A stretch of 64,000 bases of DNA from Pedobacter heparinus DSM 2366 (GTDB lineage: Bacteria; Bacteroidota; Bacteroidia; Sphingobacteriales; Sphingobacteriaceae). The notes beneath the pieces are model-generated. The model had not been told where the DNA came from. It saw only the letters and a program-made list of their open reading frames with translations, and ran no database searches. Positions within the stretch are counted from its first letter, which is position 1, and each line of letters starts with the position of its first letter. Of this stretch, positions 27,101-36,671 are shown in pieces. The position numbers and the translations under genes were made by a program. The stretch spans positions 4,526,001 to 4,590,000 of the forward strand of contig NC_013061.1 of NCBI RefSeq assembly GCF_000023825.1. Reading direction: 5' to 3'.

Positions 27101-28516
27101 ATGTCAAAAGAAGTATTGTACCTGAAAATTGCCGGTACGGTTGAGCAGCAGATTGCTTCCGAAACCCTCAAGGTGGGCGACAAATTGCCCTCTATCCGTA
27201 CCGTACAAAAGATTTACAATGTAAGCCTGAATACCGTTAAACAAGCATTTTTAGAACTGGAAAGCAAATCGCTGATCGAATCCAGGCCTAAATCGGGCTA
27301 TTATGTCAGCAATTCTTATGGCCGCAGGCTTTCCATTCCCGATACCAGCAAGCCAAAGTTGTACGATAAAGAAAAACATCCTGAAGACCTGATCACCAGG
27401 GTTTTTGATACCCTGTACTACAAAGACATTACCAAGTTTTCCTTAGGTGTACCTGCCAACGGCTTATTACCTATTGCCAAATTAAACAAAGGGGTAATCA
27501 AAGCCATGCGTAACCTGGAAGGGAGTGGTACGGCCTACGAACCTGTACAGGGCAGTGTAAACTTACGGCGGAACATATCCCGCTGGTCTTTTGTTTGGGC
27601 CGGTCAGCTCACCGAGAATGATGTGGTAACTACCTCGGGTGCTATGAATGCCCTGTACAATTGCTTTATTGCCGTTACCAAACCTGGTGATACCATTGCC
27701 CTGGAAAGCCCTATATATTTTGGGATATTACAGATGGCGCGCGAGCTGGGCCTAAAAATTATTGAACTGCCTACTCATCCGGTTACCGGGATTGAAATAG
27801 ATGCTTTGAAAAAAATCCTGCCCGTTATTAAAGCCTGTTGCCTGGTCAGCAATTTCAACAATCCTCTCGGCAGCTGTATGCCCGATGAGCATAAAAAAGA
27901 GGTGGTCAGGCTGCTTACCCAGCATAACATACCATTGATTGAGGATGACCTTTATGGCGATATTTTTTTCGGAACTACACGTCCGGTACCCTGCAAATAC
28001 TATGATGAGGCCGGAATGGTCATGTGGTGCGGTTCCTTTTCCAAGTCCCTGGCTCCGGGTTACAGAGTAGGCTGGGTAGCTCCGGGGAAGTTCAAAGAAA
28101 AGATCATCAGGCAGAAATTGTTACAAACCATATCAACACCCCCGCTTTACCAGGAAGTAATTGCCGATTTTATGGAGCATGGGCGTTACGACCATCACCT
28201 GCGGACTTTAAGACATAAGTTATATACCAACTGCCTTCAATACCAGCGGGCAATAACAGATTACTTTCCCGAAAACACAAAGGTAACACAACCCCAGGGA
28301 GGCTTTGTATTGTGGCTGGAGCTCGATAAGAGAATAGATACCGCAATGCTCTATAACCAGGCCATCAAACAGAACATCAGTTTTGCGCCCGGCCGCATGT
28401 TTACCCAACACAATCAGTTTAACAATTGCATGCGCTTAAATTTTGGGCTCAAATGGGATGAAAAACTGGAGTCTGACTTAAAACGGCTGGGGAAGATTGT
28501 GAAGAACGCTTTATAG
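27101..28516 (+). CDS. MocR-family regulator: GntR helix-turn-helix fused to aminotransferase domain
   Basis: MocR proteins are transcription factors that sense PLP or amino acids through a fold-type I aminotransferase domain. The 471-residue protein has a winged-helix GntR domain (about 1-75; GDKLPSIRTVQKIYNVSLNTVKQAFLELESKSLI). A linker leads to an aminotransferase domain (about 105-470) with VTTSGAMNALYNCF, NFNNPLGSCM and the PLP lysine Lys315 in GSFSKSLAPGYRVGW. The catalytic lysine is intact, so cofactor binding is expected. The target genes are not known; the repeats at 26573-26635 suggest it controls its own transcript. Confidence 0.92.
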   Translation: MSKEVLYLKIAGTVEQQIASETLKVGDKLPSIRTVQKIYNVSLNTVKQAFLELESKSLIESRPKSGYYVSNSYGRRLSIPDTSKPKLYDKEKHPEDLITRVFDTLYYKDITKFSLGVPANGLLPIAKLNKGVIKAMRNLEGSGTAYEPVQGSVNLRRNISRWSFVWAGQLTENDVVTTSGAMNALYNCFIAVTKPGDTIALESPIYFGILQMARELGLKIIELPTHPVTGIEIDALKKILPVIKACCLVSNFNNPLGSCMPDEHKKEVVRLLTQHNIPLIEDDLYGDIFFGTTRPVPCKYYDEAGMVMWCGSFSKSLAPGYRVGWVAPGKFKEKIIRQKLLQTISTPPLYQEVIADFMEHGRYDHHLRTLRHKLYTNCLQYQRAITDYFPENTKVTQPQGGFVLWLELDKRIDTAMLYNQAIKQNISFAPGRMFTQHNQFNNCMRLNFGLKWDEKLESDLKRLGKIVKNAL

Positions 28517-28522
28517 TACACA

Positions 28523-28569
28523 GAATGTAATGAATTGGCATTGATAAAACTATACAATTCATTACATTC
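28523..28569. repeat. Perfect 15-bp inverted repeat between the MocR and carboxypeptidase-regulatory-domain genes
   Basis: GAATGTAATGAATTG (28523-28537) and CAATTCATTACATTC (28555-28569) are perfect inverted arms around 17 bases. The left arm starts seven bases after the MocR stop and the right arm ends six bases before the next ATG. No T-run follows on the plus strand, so it is more likely an operator or an mRNA hairpin masking the start than a terminator. Confidence 0.75.
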
Positions 28570-28575
28570 GCATTC

Positions 28576-29805
28576 ATGACAAAAGTCCTGCTGGTATTTC
28601 TGCTTATCGTATATACAAGCTTTCCTTCATCCGCCCAAAACTCATTCTCCATAACCGGTACTGTCAAAGATCAAAAAGAAAGTCTGCCAGGTGCGGGGGT
28701 ATATTTAAGTGGTTATAAGGTTTCAACAGTAGCCGATGCTGAAGGGAAATTCAAGATCAATAACCTGAAGCCGGGAAATTATGACCTGATGGTACAAATG
28801 GTGGGTTACCTTCCTTATTCAAAAAATGTGATTATCTCTGACAAATCTGTTCAGGTGGAGCTGATCTTAAAGGAAAGTACTACAGTTTTGAATGAGGTAG
28901 TGATCCGGGCAGACCCAAACCGGGCCAAATACATCAAACAGTTTAAAGAATTCTTTATTGGCACCACACCCAATGCTGCCCAATGTAAAATACTAAATCC
29001 CCAGGTATTAAATATTGATTATGATGTAACCAAAAGTACCTTAACCATAAAAACCTCAGAATTTTTAATTGTCGAAAACAAGGCTTTGGGTTACCGTTTA
29101 AAATATATGCTGGATAACTTTGAATACAACTCAAGGACCCGCATCATCTATTTTTCCGGACATCCATTTTTTGAAGAATTAAAAGCTTCGGGTGCAAAAC
29201 TGAAAAAATACATTGATAAGCGTGAAACGGCTTATTATGGTTCTTCCCAGCACTTTTTCAGATCCCTGTATGCAGGAAATGTGAGTGAGCAGGGTTTTAT
29301 CCTGAACAGGATGATAAAAATACCTAACCCTAACCGCTACCCCGACAGCATTATTCATAAAAACCTGGTCAGGTTAAAAACACCGCCAAAATCAACTGTC
29401 ATTGGTAAGGGCAGCATGCTCCGGGACAGTGCAATGATCGCTTTCTGGATAAAACAACAGGACATGCCCCGATACGTAGACTACCTTGACCGTAAAGAAA
29501 TTTCAGCGGCCAGCCTGGTCTCCACTTTTAACCAGAATTTAAAATTGCTGGACTGCAGCGGAGCACTGGCCATCAGTTATACCAAAGAGAAAGAAACCCT
29601 GGCTTATTCTAAAACAGGGTTCTGGGTATTCCGTCCGCTCGACATACCAGACTATGAAATATCTGTAGCCAACATAACGCAAAACACGGTACGATTTTAT
29701 GAAAACGGCAGCATATACGATTCCAGGGCCATGCTATATGAAGGCTTTTGGGCCTATGAAAAGGTAGCCGATATGGTGCCGATGGATTATGTCCCGATCC
29801 ATTAA
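28576..29805 (+). CDS. Secreted protein with carboxypeptidase-regulatory-like domain
   Basis: The 409-residue protein has a signal peptide (MTKVLLVFLLIVYTSFPSSAQ) and a CarboxypepD_reg-like beta-sandwich at residues about 23-110 (ITGTVKDQKESLPGAGVYLSG, YDLMVQMVGYLPYSK). A unique domain of about 300 residues follows, of the type found in many Bacteroidota proteins that resemble the N-terminal parts of TonB receptors without the barrel (KSTLTIKTSEFLIVENKALGYRLKYMLDNFEY). No enzyme motif is visible. It precedes hepC by 119 bases on the same strand, but a functional link is not shown. Confidence 0.85.
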   Translation: MTKVLLVFLLIVYTSFPSSAQNSFSITGTVKDQKESLPGAGVYLSGYKVSTVADAEGKFKINNLKPGNYDLMVQMVGYLPYSKNVIISDKSVQVELILKESTTVLNEVVIRADPNRAKYIKQFKEFFIGTTPNAAQCKILNPQVLNIDYDVTKSTLTIKTSEFLIVENKALGYRLKYMLDNFEYNSRTRIIYFSGHPFFEELKASGAKLKKYIDKRETAYYGSSQHFFRSLYAGNVSEQGFILNRMIKIPNPNRYPDSIIHKNLVRLKTPPKSTVIGKGSMLRDSAMIAFWIKQQDMPRYVDYLDRKEISAASLVSTFNQNLKLLDCSGALAISYTKEKETLAYSKTGFWVFRPLDIPDYEISVANITQNTVRFYENGSIYDSRAMLYEGFWAYEKVADMVPMDYVPIH

Positions 29806-29924
29806 ATGATCCCATCCGTTAAATTCACCAAATTCAAATGATTTCTGAAAGAAATTGAAAGTCAGTAAAGGTATTCATACTTACCTTCACCATGCTAACC
29901 ATTAATCTAAATCTTAAAGATTGC

Positions 29925-31904
29925 ATGACTACGAAAATTTTTAAAAGGATCATTGTATTTGCTGTAATTGCCCTATCGTCGGGAAATATACTTGCACAAA
30001 GCTCTTCCATTACCAGGAAAGATTTTGACCACATCAACCTTGAGTATTCCGGACTGGAAAAGGTTAATAAAGCAGTTGCTGCCGGCAACTATGACGATGC
30101 GGCCAAAGCATTACTGGCATACTACAGGGAAAAAAGTAAGGCCAGGGAACCTGATTTCAGTAATGCAGAAAAGCCTGCCGATATACGCCAGCCCATAGAT
30201 AAGGTTACGCGTGAAATGGCCGACAAGGCTTTGGTCCACCAGTTTCAACCGCACAAAGGCTACGGCTATTTTGATTATGGTAAAGACATCAACTGGCAGA
30301 TGTGGCCGGTAAAAGACAATGAAGTACGCTGGCAGTTGCACCGTGTAAAATGGTGGCAGGCTATGGCCCTGGTTTATCACGCTACGGGCGATGAAAAATA
30401 TGCAAGAGAATGGGTATATCAGTACAGCGATTGGGCCAGAAAAAACCCATTGGGCCTGTCGCAGGATAATGATAAATTTGTGTGGCGGCCCCTTGAAGTG
30501 TCGGACAGGGTACAAAGTCTTCCCCCAACCTTCAGCTTATTTGTAAACTCGCCAGCCTTTACCCCAGCCTTTTTAATGGAATTTTTAAACAGTTACCACC
30601 AACAGGCCGATTATTTATCTACGCATTATGCCGAACAGGGAAACCACCGTTTATTTGAAGCCCAACGCAACTTGTTTGCAGGGGTATCTTTCCCTGAATT
30701 TAAAGATTCACCAAGATGGAGGCAAACCGGCATATCGGTGCTGAACACCGAGATCAAAAAACAGGTTTATGCCGATGGGATGCAGTTTGAACTTTCACCA
30801 ATTTACCATGTAGCTGCCATCGATATCTTCTTAAAGGCCTATGGTTCTGCAAAACGAGTTAACCTTGAAAAAGAATTTCCGCAATCTTATGTACAAACTG
30901 TAGAAAATATGATTATGGCGCTGATCAGTATTTCACTGCCAGATTATAACACCCCTATGTTTGGAGATTCATGGATTACAGATAAAAATTTCAGGATGGC
31001 ACAGTTTGCCAGCTGGGCCCGGGTTTTCCCGGCAAACCAGGCCATAAAATATTTTGCTACAGATGGCAAACAAGGTAAGGCGCCTAACTTTTTATCCAAA
31101 GCATTGAGCAATGCAGGCTTTTATACGTTTAGAAGCGGATGGGATAAAAATGCAACCGTTATGGTATTAAAAGCCAGTCCTCCCGGAGAATTTCATGCCC
31201 AGCCGGATAACGGGACTTTTGAACTTTTTATAAAGGGCAGAAACTTTACCCCAGACGCCGGGGTATTTGTGTATAGCGGCGACGAAGCCATCATGAAACT
31301 GCGGAACTGGTACCGTCAAACCCGCATACACAGCACGCTTACACTCGACAATCAAAATATGGTCATTACCAAAGCCCGGCAAAACAAATGGGAAACAGGA
31401 AATAACCTTGATGTGCTTACCTATACCAACCCAAGCTATCCGAATCTGGACCATCAGCGCAGTGTACTTTTCATCAACAAAAAATACTTTCTGGTCATCG
31501 ATAGGGCAATAGGCGAAGCTACCGGAAACCTGGGCGTACACTGGCAGCTTAAAGAAGACAGCAACCCTGTTTTCGATAAGACAAAGAACCGGGTTTACAC
31601 CACTTACAGAGATGGTAACAACCTGATGATCCAATCGTTGAATGCGGACAGGACCAGCCTCAATGAAGAAGAAGGAAAGGTATCTTATGTTTACAATAAG
31701 GAGCTGAAAAGACCTGCTTTCGTATTTGAAAAGCCTAAAAAGAATGCCGGCACACAAAATTTTGTCAGTATAGTTTATCCATACGACGGCCAGAAGGCTC
31801 CAGAGATCAGCATACGGGAAAACAAGGGCAATGATTTTGAGAAAGGCAAGCTTAATCTAACCCTTACCATTAACGGAAAACAACAGCTTGTGTTGGTTCC
31901 TTAG
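29925..31904 (+). CDS. hepC: Heparinase III (heparan-sulfate lyase), PL12
   Basis: HepC cleaves the glucosaminyl-uronic acid bonds of heparan sulfate by beta-elimination in the periplasm. The start at 29925 (MTTKIFKRII) gives 659 residues, the length of the P. heparinus precursor. A signal peptide of 24 residues ends NILA, leaving an N-terminal Gln. An alpha/alpha-toroid domain (about 40-385) is followed by a beta-sandwich domain. Asn240 (EQGNHR), Tyr294 (SPIYH) and His424 (GEFHAQ) fall at the residue numbers known for the catalytic site. An upstream ATG at 29892 would extend the signal peptide and is rejected. The stop overlaps the convergent gene by four bases. Confidence 0.98.
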   Translation: MTTKIFKRIIVFAVIALSSGNILAQSSSITRKDFDHINLEYSGLEKVNKAVAAGNYDDAAKALLAYYREKSKAREPDFSNAEKPADIRQPIDKVTREMADKALVHQFQPHKGYGYFDYGKDINWQMWPVKDNEVRWQLHRVKWWQAMALVYHATGDEKYAREWVYQYSDWARKNPLGLSQDNDKFVWRPLEVSDRVQSLPPTFSLFVNSPAFTPAFLMEFLNSYHQQADYLSTHYAEQGNHRLFEAQRNLFAGVSFPEFKDSPRWRQTGISVLNTEIKKQVYADGMQFELSPIYHVAAIDIFLKAYGSAKRVNLEKEFPQSYVQTVENMIMALISISLPDYNTPMFGDSWITDKNFRMAQFASWARVFPANQAIKYFATDGKQGKAPNFLSKALSNAGFYTFRSGWDKNATVMVLKASPPGEFHAQPDNGTFELFIKGRNFTPDAGVFVYSGDEAIMKLRNWYRQTRIHSTLTLDNQNMVITKARQNKWETGNNLDVLTYTNPSYPNLDHQRSVLFINKKYFLVIDRAIGEATGNLGVHWQLKEDSNPVFDKTKNRVYTTYRDGNNLMIQSLNADRTSLNEEEGKVSYVYNKELKRPAFVFEKPKKNAGTQNFVSIVYPYDGQKAPEISIRENKGNDFEKGKLNLTLTINGKQQLVLVP

Positions 31905-34900
31905 TTTTCCCTGATTAAAGTGATATATCCCTTAAATGGTCTTTTGTTTATACCAAAATCAATAATATAGTAATAGGTACCCTCTGCCAGGGCCGTGCCA
32001 TTCAGCGTACCTTCCCAGCTGTTGTCGTATCCTTTTTTGGCATAAACCACCCTGCCCGATCTGTCAAATACTTTCACCGTATTGTCGGGATAAAAATCAA
32101 TATTATCTACCACCCATTTGTCGTTATAGCCGTCATTGTTGGGTGTAAGAATGTTATTGGCCTTAATTTTTTCAAGATCATCCAATACAGTAAGGGTAAA
32201 GCTAATGCGCTGGCTACAACCGCTGGCATTGGTTCCGGTTACCGTATAGGTGGTGGTTTCTTTAGGTCTTACCCTTAGCAAGCCTGTTTGCTGTCCGTCC
32301 AGGATGCTGCTGTTTGCTGTCCAGCTATAGTTCATGGCTCCGGTTACAGTCAGCTGTACAATTTCTCCTTTACTGATAGTACTGCCTTTATCACTATTAA
32401 CCGTAAGCACCGGCATGGGGTTGATCTTTAAAGTCCCGTTCACATAGTTGAAAGTATAATTGGCTGCTGTGGCCCCGCTTGCGGAAATCACATAATTACC
32501 TGCTTCTGAAGACTGGTTTCCTGTACTGTTTAGCTGGGCGGCGTTCAGACTGGCAGGTCCATCGTTGTATTTGAAACCGCTGTAACTTACGGTAAATGCC
32601 GGTAAAGCTGCGCCCTGACACATCTGTTTATCCTCGGCTGTTACCATTAACTGGGCTTTACCGATGGTAAGATTGGCCGGGGTATAAACAATGGTGTAAT
32701 TATTGCCTGCAGTTAAAGTTCCCTGGGTAATGGCATAAGTTGTGGCGTTATTGCCGGCGGCCCGTGTAAGGCTTCCGGTAAGGCCATCTGTACCAATTAA
32801 ACCTGTAGCGTTGTAATTGAATACAGGATCGTCATCGCCATAGGTTTTGCTTTTTGCTGCTGCAGTTACATTAAGGCTTGCTTTGGCAATGCTCAGGTTG
32901 CCATCCTGGTAGCTGATGGCGTAGTTACTGGAAGTATAACCTGCAGGGCTGATGAAATAGCTGCCTGCATTTTTAGCACCCTGGGCAGTACCTGAATAGG
33001 TAAGTGCGCCCTGCAGATGGCTTTCATTTTCTCCAGTAATGAAACCGTCGTAAATTACACCTGCGCCACCGGTATAGATATTGCCATCATAAATTTTGCT
33101 GGCGTTTTTGGCGGTAATGCTAAGCTGTTTTTTCTGTACATTGACGGTAAAGCTAACCGGTGTGGCGGCTACATAGTTGATGTTGCCTGGCTGACTGGCT
33201 GTTATAATTGCTGTACCGAAAGAAAGGAGCTGCACAGTGCCGCTCGTGTTAACACTGGCCACTGCTGTATTGCTGCTGCTGTAAAGAACAGTGAGGCCAG
33301 AACTGGCATTGGCGGCAGCGTTGATGCCTGCATCACCATAGGTTTTGTTAAGCGTACTGCCCGCAGTCTGACTGTTAAAGACTATTGCATTATTGGCAGA
33401 TTGCGTGATGCCCAGTGTTCCTCCCCTATAATCGAAATCATAATTGGCCGATGTCAGCCCCGTCGGAACAATAGCATAGGTGCCAGCATTTAGCGCCCCT
33501 TGTGAAGTGCCTATATAACCAATTGTTCCGGTTAAAGCGCTGAAGTCATCGCCATTTTCAAAGCCACTATAACTTACGCCATTGCCACCGGTATAAGGCA
33601 GACCATCGTAGGTTTTATTGAAATCCTTGGCAGTAACTGTAAGTATTTTTTTGGCCACCTGTACCTGGAAACTGATGGCTGTTCCTGCAGCGTAATTGGC
33701 ATTGCCGGCCTGACTGGCGGTAATGGTAGCAGTACCAGCAGCCAGGAAACTAACCTGGCCAGCAGTATTTACACTGGCTACTGCTGTATTGCTACTGCTG
33801 TAAAGAACAGTGAGGCCAGAACTGGCATTGGCAGCAGCATTGATGCCTGCATCACCATAGGTTTTGTTAAGGGTACTGCCCGCAGTCTGTGTGTTAAATG
33901 TAAGCGTGTTTACGGGGTTTTGGGAAATGGTCAGTTCAGCGTTCACATAAGTAATGGCATAGTTGCCTGAACTTAGCCCACCTGGTATGATGGTATAGCT
34001 ACCTGCATTTATAGCATTTTGTGCTGTTCCACCATAGGACAACAGTCCGGAGAGATCGGCACTACTTTCCCCAGCAGCAAAGGCACCATAACTTACACCG
34101 TTACCACCGGCATAGGCAATACCGTCGTAAACTTTGCTGGCATTGCTGGCCGTTATGGTTAATGGCATAGCAGTAATTTCTGCATTGCTGCTGCTCAGAT
34201 CTGCTAAATTGGCAATGCTGTAATTTCCAGCCTGCGCACCGCTTAGTGATACACTGGCAATTGGCAAGGTAATTGTTTTTCCGGTTCCCGCGTTTTTGGT
34301 ATCATATTGGGCAGCTCCGGAGCTTAAACTCAACAACACTTCATCGCTATTGATGACATCGCCGCTGGCCAATATAAGGTCTGTTGCCAGAAAAGTTCCT
34401 GCAGTGCCGGCATCATACACCTTGCTAAAGGTAGCTGCGGGTTTGATGCTTAAGGTTACCGGTCTTTTATTCACCGTTAAACTGAACACAACGTCAGGGG
34501 CCGGGTCATAACCATTGCCACCTGGCTGACTTGCAGTGATGTTTACTGTACCTGCTTTTTTGATTTTCAGTTTCCATTTGTTACCATCTGCAGCATCCTG
34601 AAAGGCTTCAGCAATGGTATTGTCGGCAGATGCATAGCTGACTTCCAGACCTGAACTTGCTGTAGCGGTCGGCACAAAGGCTACATCGCCGTAAGTTTTA
34701 ACAATATTTCCTGCAGTGATGGTTTGAGATTGAATTTGCGATTCGTAAGCACCTATGTCTATATTTGTACCTGCCAACCGGGGATTGCCGGCCAGGTCCT
34801 TGTCCAGACCTAAACTGTTGTTACCCACATTACCGTCGGCTGCTTCGTATAATACATTACTTCCTGAATTGATCGCAGGACTTCCTGATTTTAAAGTGTA

Positions 34901-36481
34901 ATCTCCTGTAGCCGGATTGGTAAACAAAGGATCTACTGTACCATCTAAATTATGATTGGCAACATCGGCCGGCATGTCCTGTACCAGGCTATAGCGGATA
35001 AAAAGCGTACCCATATTGGGACTGTATATTCCACTTGAAGCACTTGCCGAGTTATTGGATATGACCGTATTTATAATGCTTGGAATGGACTGAAGGTTAC
35101 TGATTGCCCCCCCACTACGGTTTCCCGTCGCTAAATTACCGTAAAACGTACAATTGACAATAACAGGGGCCGAACCCTGGTTATACATTCCGCCGCCGCC
35201 TTCATCGCCCCAGCCTTGACCGGAAATATTGCTGGCAAAGTTGTTGATGAAACTGCAATTCATCACCAGCGGGTTAGCCGATATAGAATTATACATAGCA
35301 CCACCAGAGCCTCCTTTCACCATATTGTTGATGAAGATACAGTTGGCTACGGTTGGGCTTGAAGCATTGGTATTAATTATACCCCCACCCGTATTTCTGT
35401 AAACACTAAATGTATTGACTATGATGGCAGTTCCGCTGGCACCATATGCACCTGTAATGGTAAAGCCATTTAATACCGCATTTCCTGCCCCACCGGCAGA
35501 AACAAGGACATGATAGGCGTTCTCTGTATTTCCCGAAATGTTCAAGGTGCTGCCTGTACCAGTAACAACATCATCATCATTAAAATCTCCGCTTAATGTG
35601 CTCTTATTTGTTGTTACAGACAGGTCACGTTGGGAAAGGGTGGTTTCTGTGCCCGCAAAACCACCATAAACTTTTACATCCTTTACCAGCAGAAAAGCAT
35701 TGTCCCTGCCTTTATCTGTCCCAAAATCAGGGCCATCCTCAGGACTGTACATGGGCTTATAGGTACCCTTTGCCACCCAGATTTCTTTGACTGTACCCGG
35801 AATGATGGCATTCTGAATTTTTGCAAACTTGAGCGCATCGGCCAGTTCCGGAATGGCATTGGCCCAGCTGTTGCCATTAAAATTACCTGCCCCATTTTTC
35901 TTTACATGCAAAATGCCATTGCCATTGGGTGTTGCTGTTGCCGCAACAATATTGACTGTATAATCTTCAAATTCACCATACTCCTGCATTGCATCACATG
36001 CCATATCATCAGTAGCAGCAATAGCTCCTACTGCAGCCACACGCACCCTCATTCTTTTTGAACCTAAGGTGGTAGCCTGAATGGCAATATTTCCGGAAAC
36101 TACACTGCCGCTGCCAGCACCAATATAGGTAAACTCTGAAGCTTCAAAAATTCCATTTCCATTGTAATCAATCCAGACACTTACAGCCTCAGATGACCAG
36201 CCAGCACCAACAGTTACAGAAATAGGATAACTTGTGCCCATAGCCAGCGACGGGGCAGCCAAAGCCGTAAAATTGCTATAACCATTTGTACCGCATGTGC
36301 TGGAGTTGTTTAAGGTAGACAGGCTTACATTCAGGATCAGATCACCATCTGTACAGTTAAGATTTGGGGTACAATATTGTGCATGTGCCTGAAAACCAAG
36401 CGTACACAAAATAAAGGTAAATGAAATGATGATGTACCTACTCAGGGTAGGTAGAGGGGATGAGAAGTTAATATAGCTCAT
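31901..36481 (-). CDS. Large T9SS-exported surface protein: GEVED domain, beta-helix, MBG repeats, type B sorting domain
   Basis: This 1526-residue protein has a signal peptide (ends HAQ, about residue 34), a GEVED domain (about 80-185; WIDYNGNGIFEASEF, EYGEFEDYTVNI) and a right-handed beta-helix (about 190-580). About nine MBG/YDG and Ig-like repeats follow (KTYGD, KVYDG, KTYDG, KIYDG), then an Ig-like module and the gliding-motility type C-terminal domain NILTPNNDGYNDKW...GTYYYIIDFG...GYITLIREN. The last domain directs export by the type IX system and surface attachment. Long repeat stalks of this kind usually act in adhesion. A 119-bp repeat within the gene is listed separately. Confidence 0.92.
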   Translation of the reverse strand: MSYINFSSPLPTLSRYIIISFTFILCTLGFQAHAQYCTPNLNCTDGDLILNVSLSTLNNSSTCGTNGYSNFTALAAPSLAMGTSYPISVTVGAGWSSEAVSVWIDYNGNGIFEASEFTYIGAGSGSVVSGNIAIQATTLGSKRMRVRVAAVGAIAATDDMACDAMQEYGEFEDYTVNIVAATATPNGNGILHVKKNGAGNFNGNSWANAIPELADALKFAKIQNAIIPGTVKEIWVAKGTYKPMYSPEDGPDFGTDKGRDNAFLLVKDVKVYGGFAGTETTLSQRDLSVTTNKSTLSGDFNDDDVVTGTGSTLNISGNTENAYHVLVSAGGAGNAVLNGFTITGAYGASGTAIIVNTFSVYRNTGGGIINTNASSPTVANCIFINNMVKGGSGGAMYNSISANPLVMNCSFINNFASNISGQGWGDEGGGGMYNQGSAPVIVNCTFYGNLATGNRSGGAISNLQSIPSIINTVISNNSASASSGIYSPNMGTLFIRYSLVQDMPADVANHNLDGTVDPLFTNPATGDYTLKSGSPAINSGSNVLYEAADGNVGNNSLGLDKDLAGNPRLAGTNIDIGAYESQIQSQTITAGNIVKTYGDVAFVPTATASSGLEVSYASADNTIAEAFQDAADGNKWKLKIKKAGTVNITASQPGGNGYDPAPDVVFSLTVNKRPVTLSIKPAATFSKVYDAGTAGTFLATDLILASGDVINSDEVLLSLSSGAAQYDTKNAGTGKTITLPIASVSLSGAQAGNYSIANLADLSSSNAEITAMPLTITASNASKVYDGIAYAGGNGVSYGAFAAGESSADLSGLLSYGGTAQNAINAGSYTIIPGGLSSGNYAITYVNAELTISQNPVNTLTFNTQTAGSTLNKTYGDAGINAAANASSGLTVLYSSSNTAVASVNTAGQVSFLAAGTATITASQAGNANYAAGTAISFQVQVAKKILTVTAKDFNKTYDGLPYTGGNGVSYSGFENGDDFSALTGTIGYIGTSQGALNAGTYAIVPTGLTSANYDFDYRGGTLGITQSANNAIVFNSQTAGSTLNKTYGDAGINAAANASSGLTVLYSSSNTAVASVNTSGTVQLLSFGTAIITASQPGNINYVAATPVSFTVNVQKKQLSITAKNASKIYDGNIYTGGAGVIYDGFITGENESHLQGALTYSGTAQGAKNAGSYFISPAGYTSSNYAISYQDGNLSIAKASLNVTAAAKSKTYGDDDPVFNYNATGLIGTDGLTGSLTRAAGNNATTYAITQGTLTAGNNYTIVYTPANLTIGKAQLMVTAEDKQMCQGAALPAFTVSYSGFKYNDGPASLNAAQLNSTGNQSSEAGNYVISASGATAANYTFNYVNGTLKINPMPVLTVNSDKGSTISKGEIVQLTVTGAMNYSWTANSSILDGQQTGLLRVRPKETTTYTVTGTNASGCSQRISFTLTVLDDLEKIKANNILTPNNDGYNDKWVVDNIDFYPDNTVKVFDRSGRVVYAKKGYDNSWEGTLNGTALAEGTYYYIIDFGINKRPFKGYITLIREN
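33252..33370 (-). repeat. 119-bp direct repeat, copy 2, inside the T9SS surface-protein gene
   Basis: Compared by eye, this differs from 33771-33889 at five positions over 119 bases. The two copies start 519 bases apart, an exact multiple of three, so a 173-residue MBG plus Ig-like unit has been duplicated in frame. Confidence 0.9.
33771..33889 (-). repeat. 119-bp direct repeat, copy 1, inside the T9SS surface-protein gene
   Basis: This is the partner of 33252-33370. It encodes the segment LNKTYGDAGINAAANASS and the following SSNTAVASVNT. The flanking DNA has diverged much more than the repeat itself, suggesting recent recombination or gene conversion between the copies. Confidence 0.9.
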
Positions 36482-36504
36482 ATTGGTTTAAAGGATGATT
36501 AAGC

Positions 36505-36512
36505 CAAAAATA
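36505..36512 (-). promoter_or_regulatory. Possible -7 element for the T9SS surface-protein gene
   Basis: TATTTTTG on the minus strand matches TAnnTTTG exactly and lies 23 bases before the ATG at 36481. A matching TTTG box is not seen at the expected spacing. Confidence 0.4.
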
Positions 36513-36671
36513 AAATATTATTTTAGGATTTAGAAATGAAATTTCTAAATAACAAATTTTAATTATCTTAGTAATCAAAACATTACAATGTATGCAACAC
36601 AGAAATCATTGTCTGGCTTAATTGTCTTAGCCCCCTCCCGTCGTTGAAGCGTCCTTCCCTATAACTCCTGC

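Noticed and set aside
31167..31757. 196-residue minus-strand frame inside hepC
   Set aside because: hepC is recognised over its full length, and the antisense frame has no recognisable features.
33252..33889. Internal repeats as a mobile element or CRISPR
   Set aside because: They are in frame inside one coding sequence and encode homologous protein modules; there is no regular spacer pattern and no transposase.
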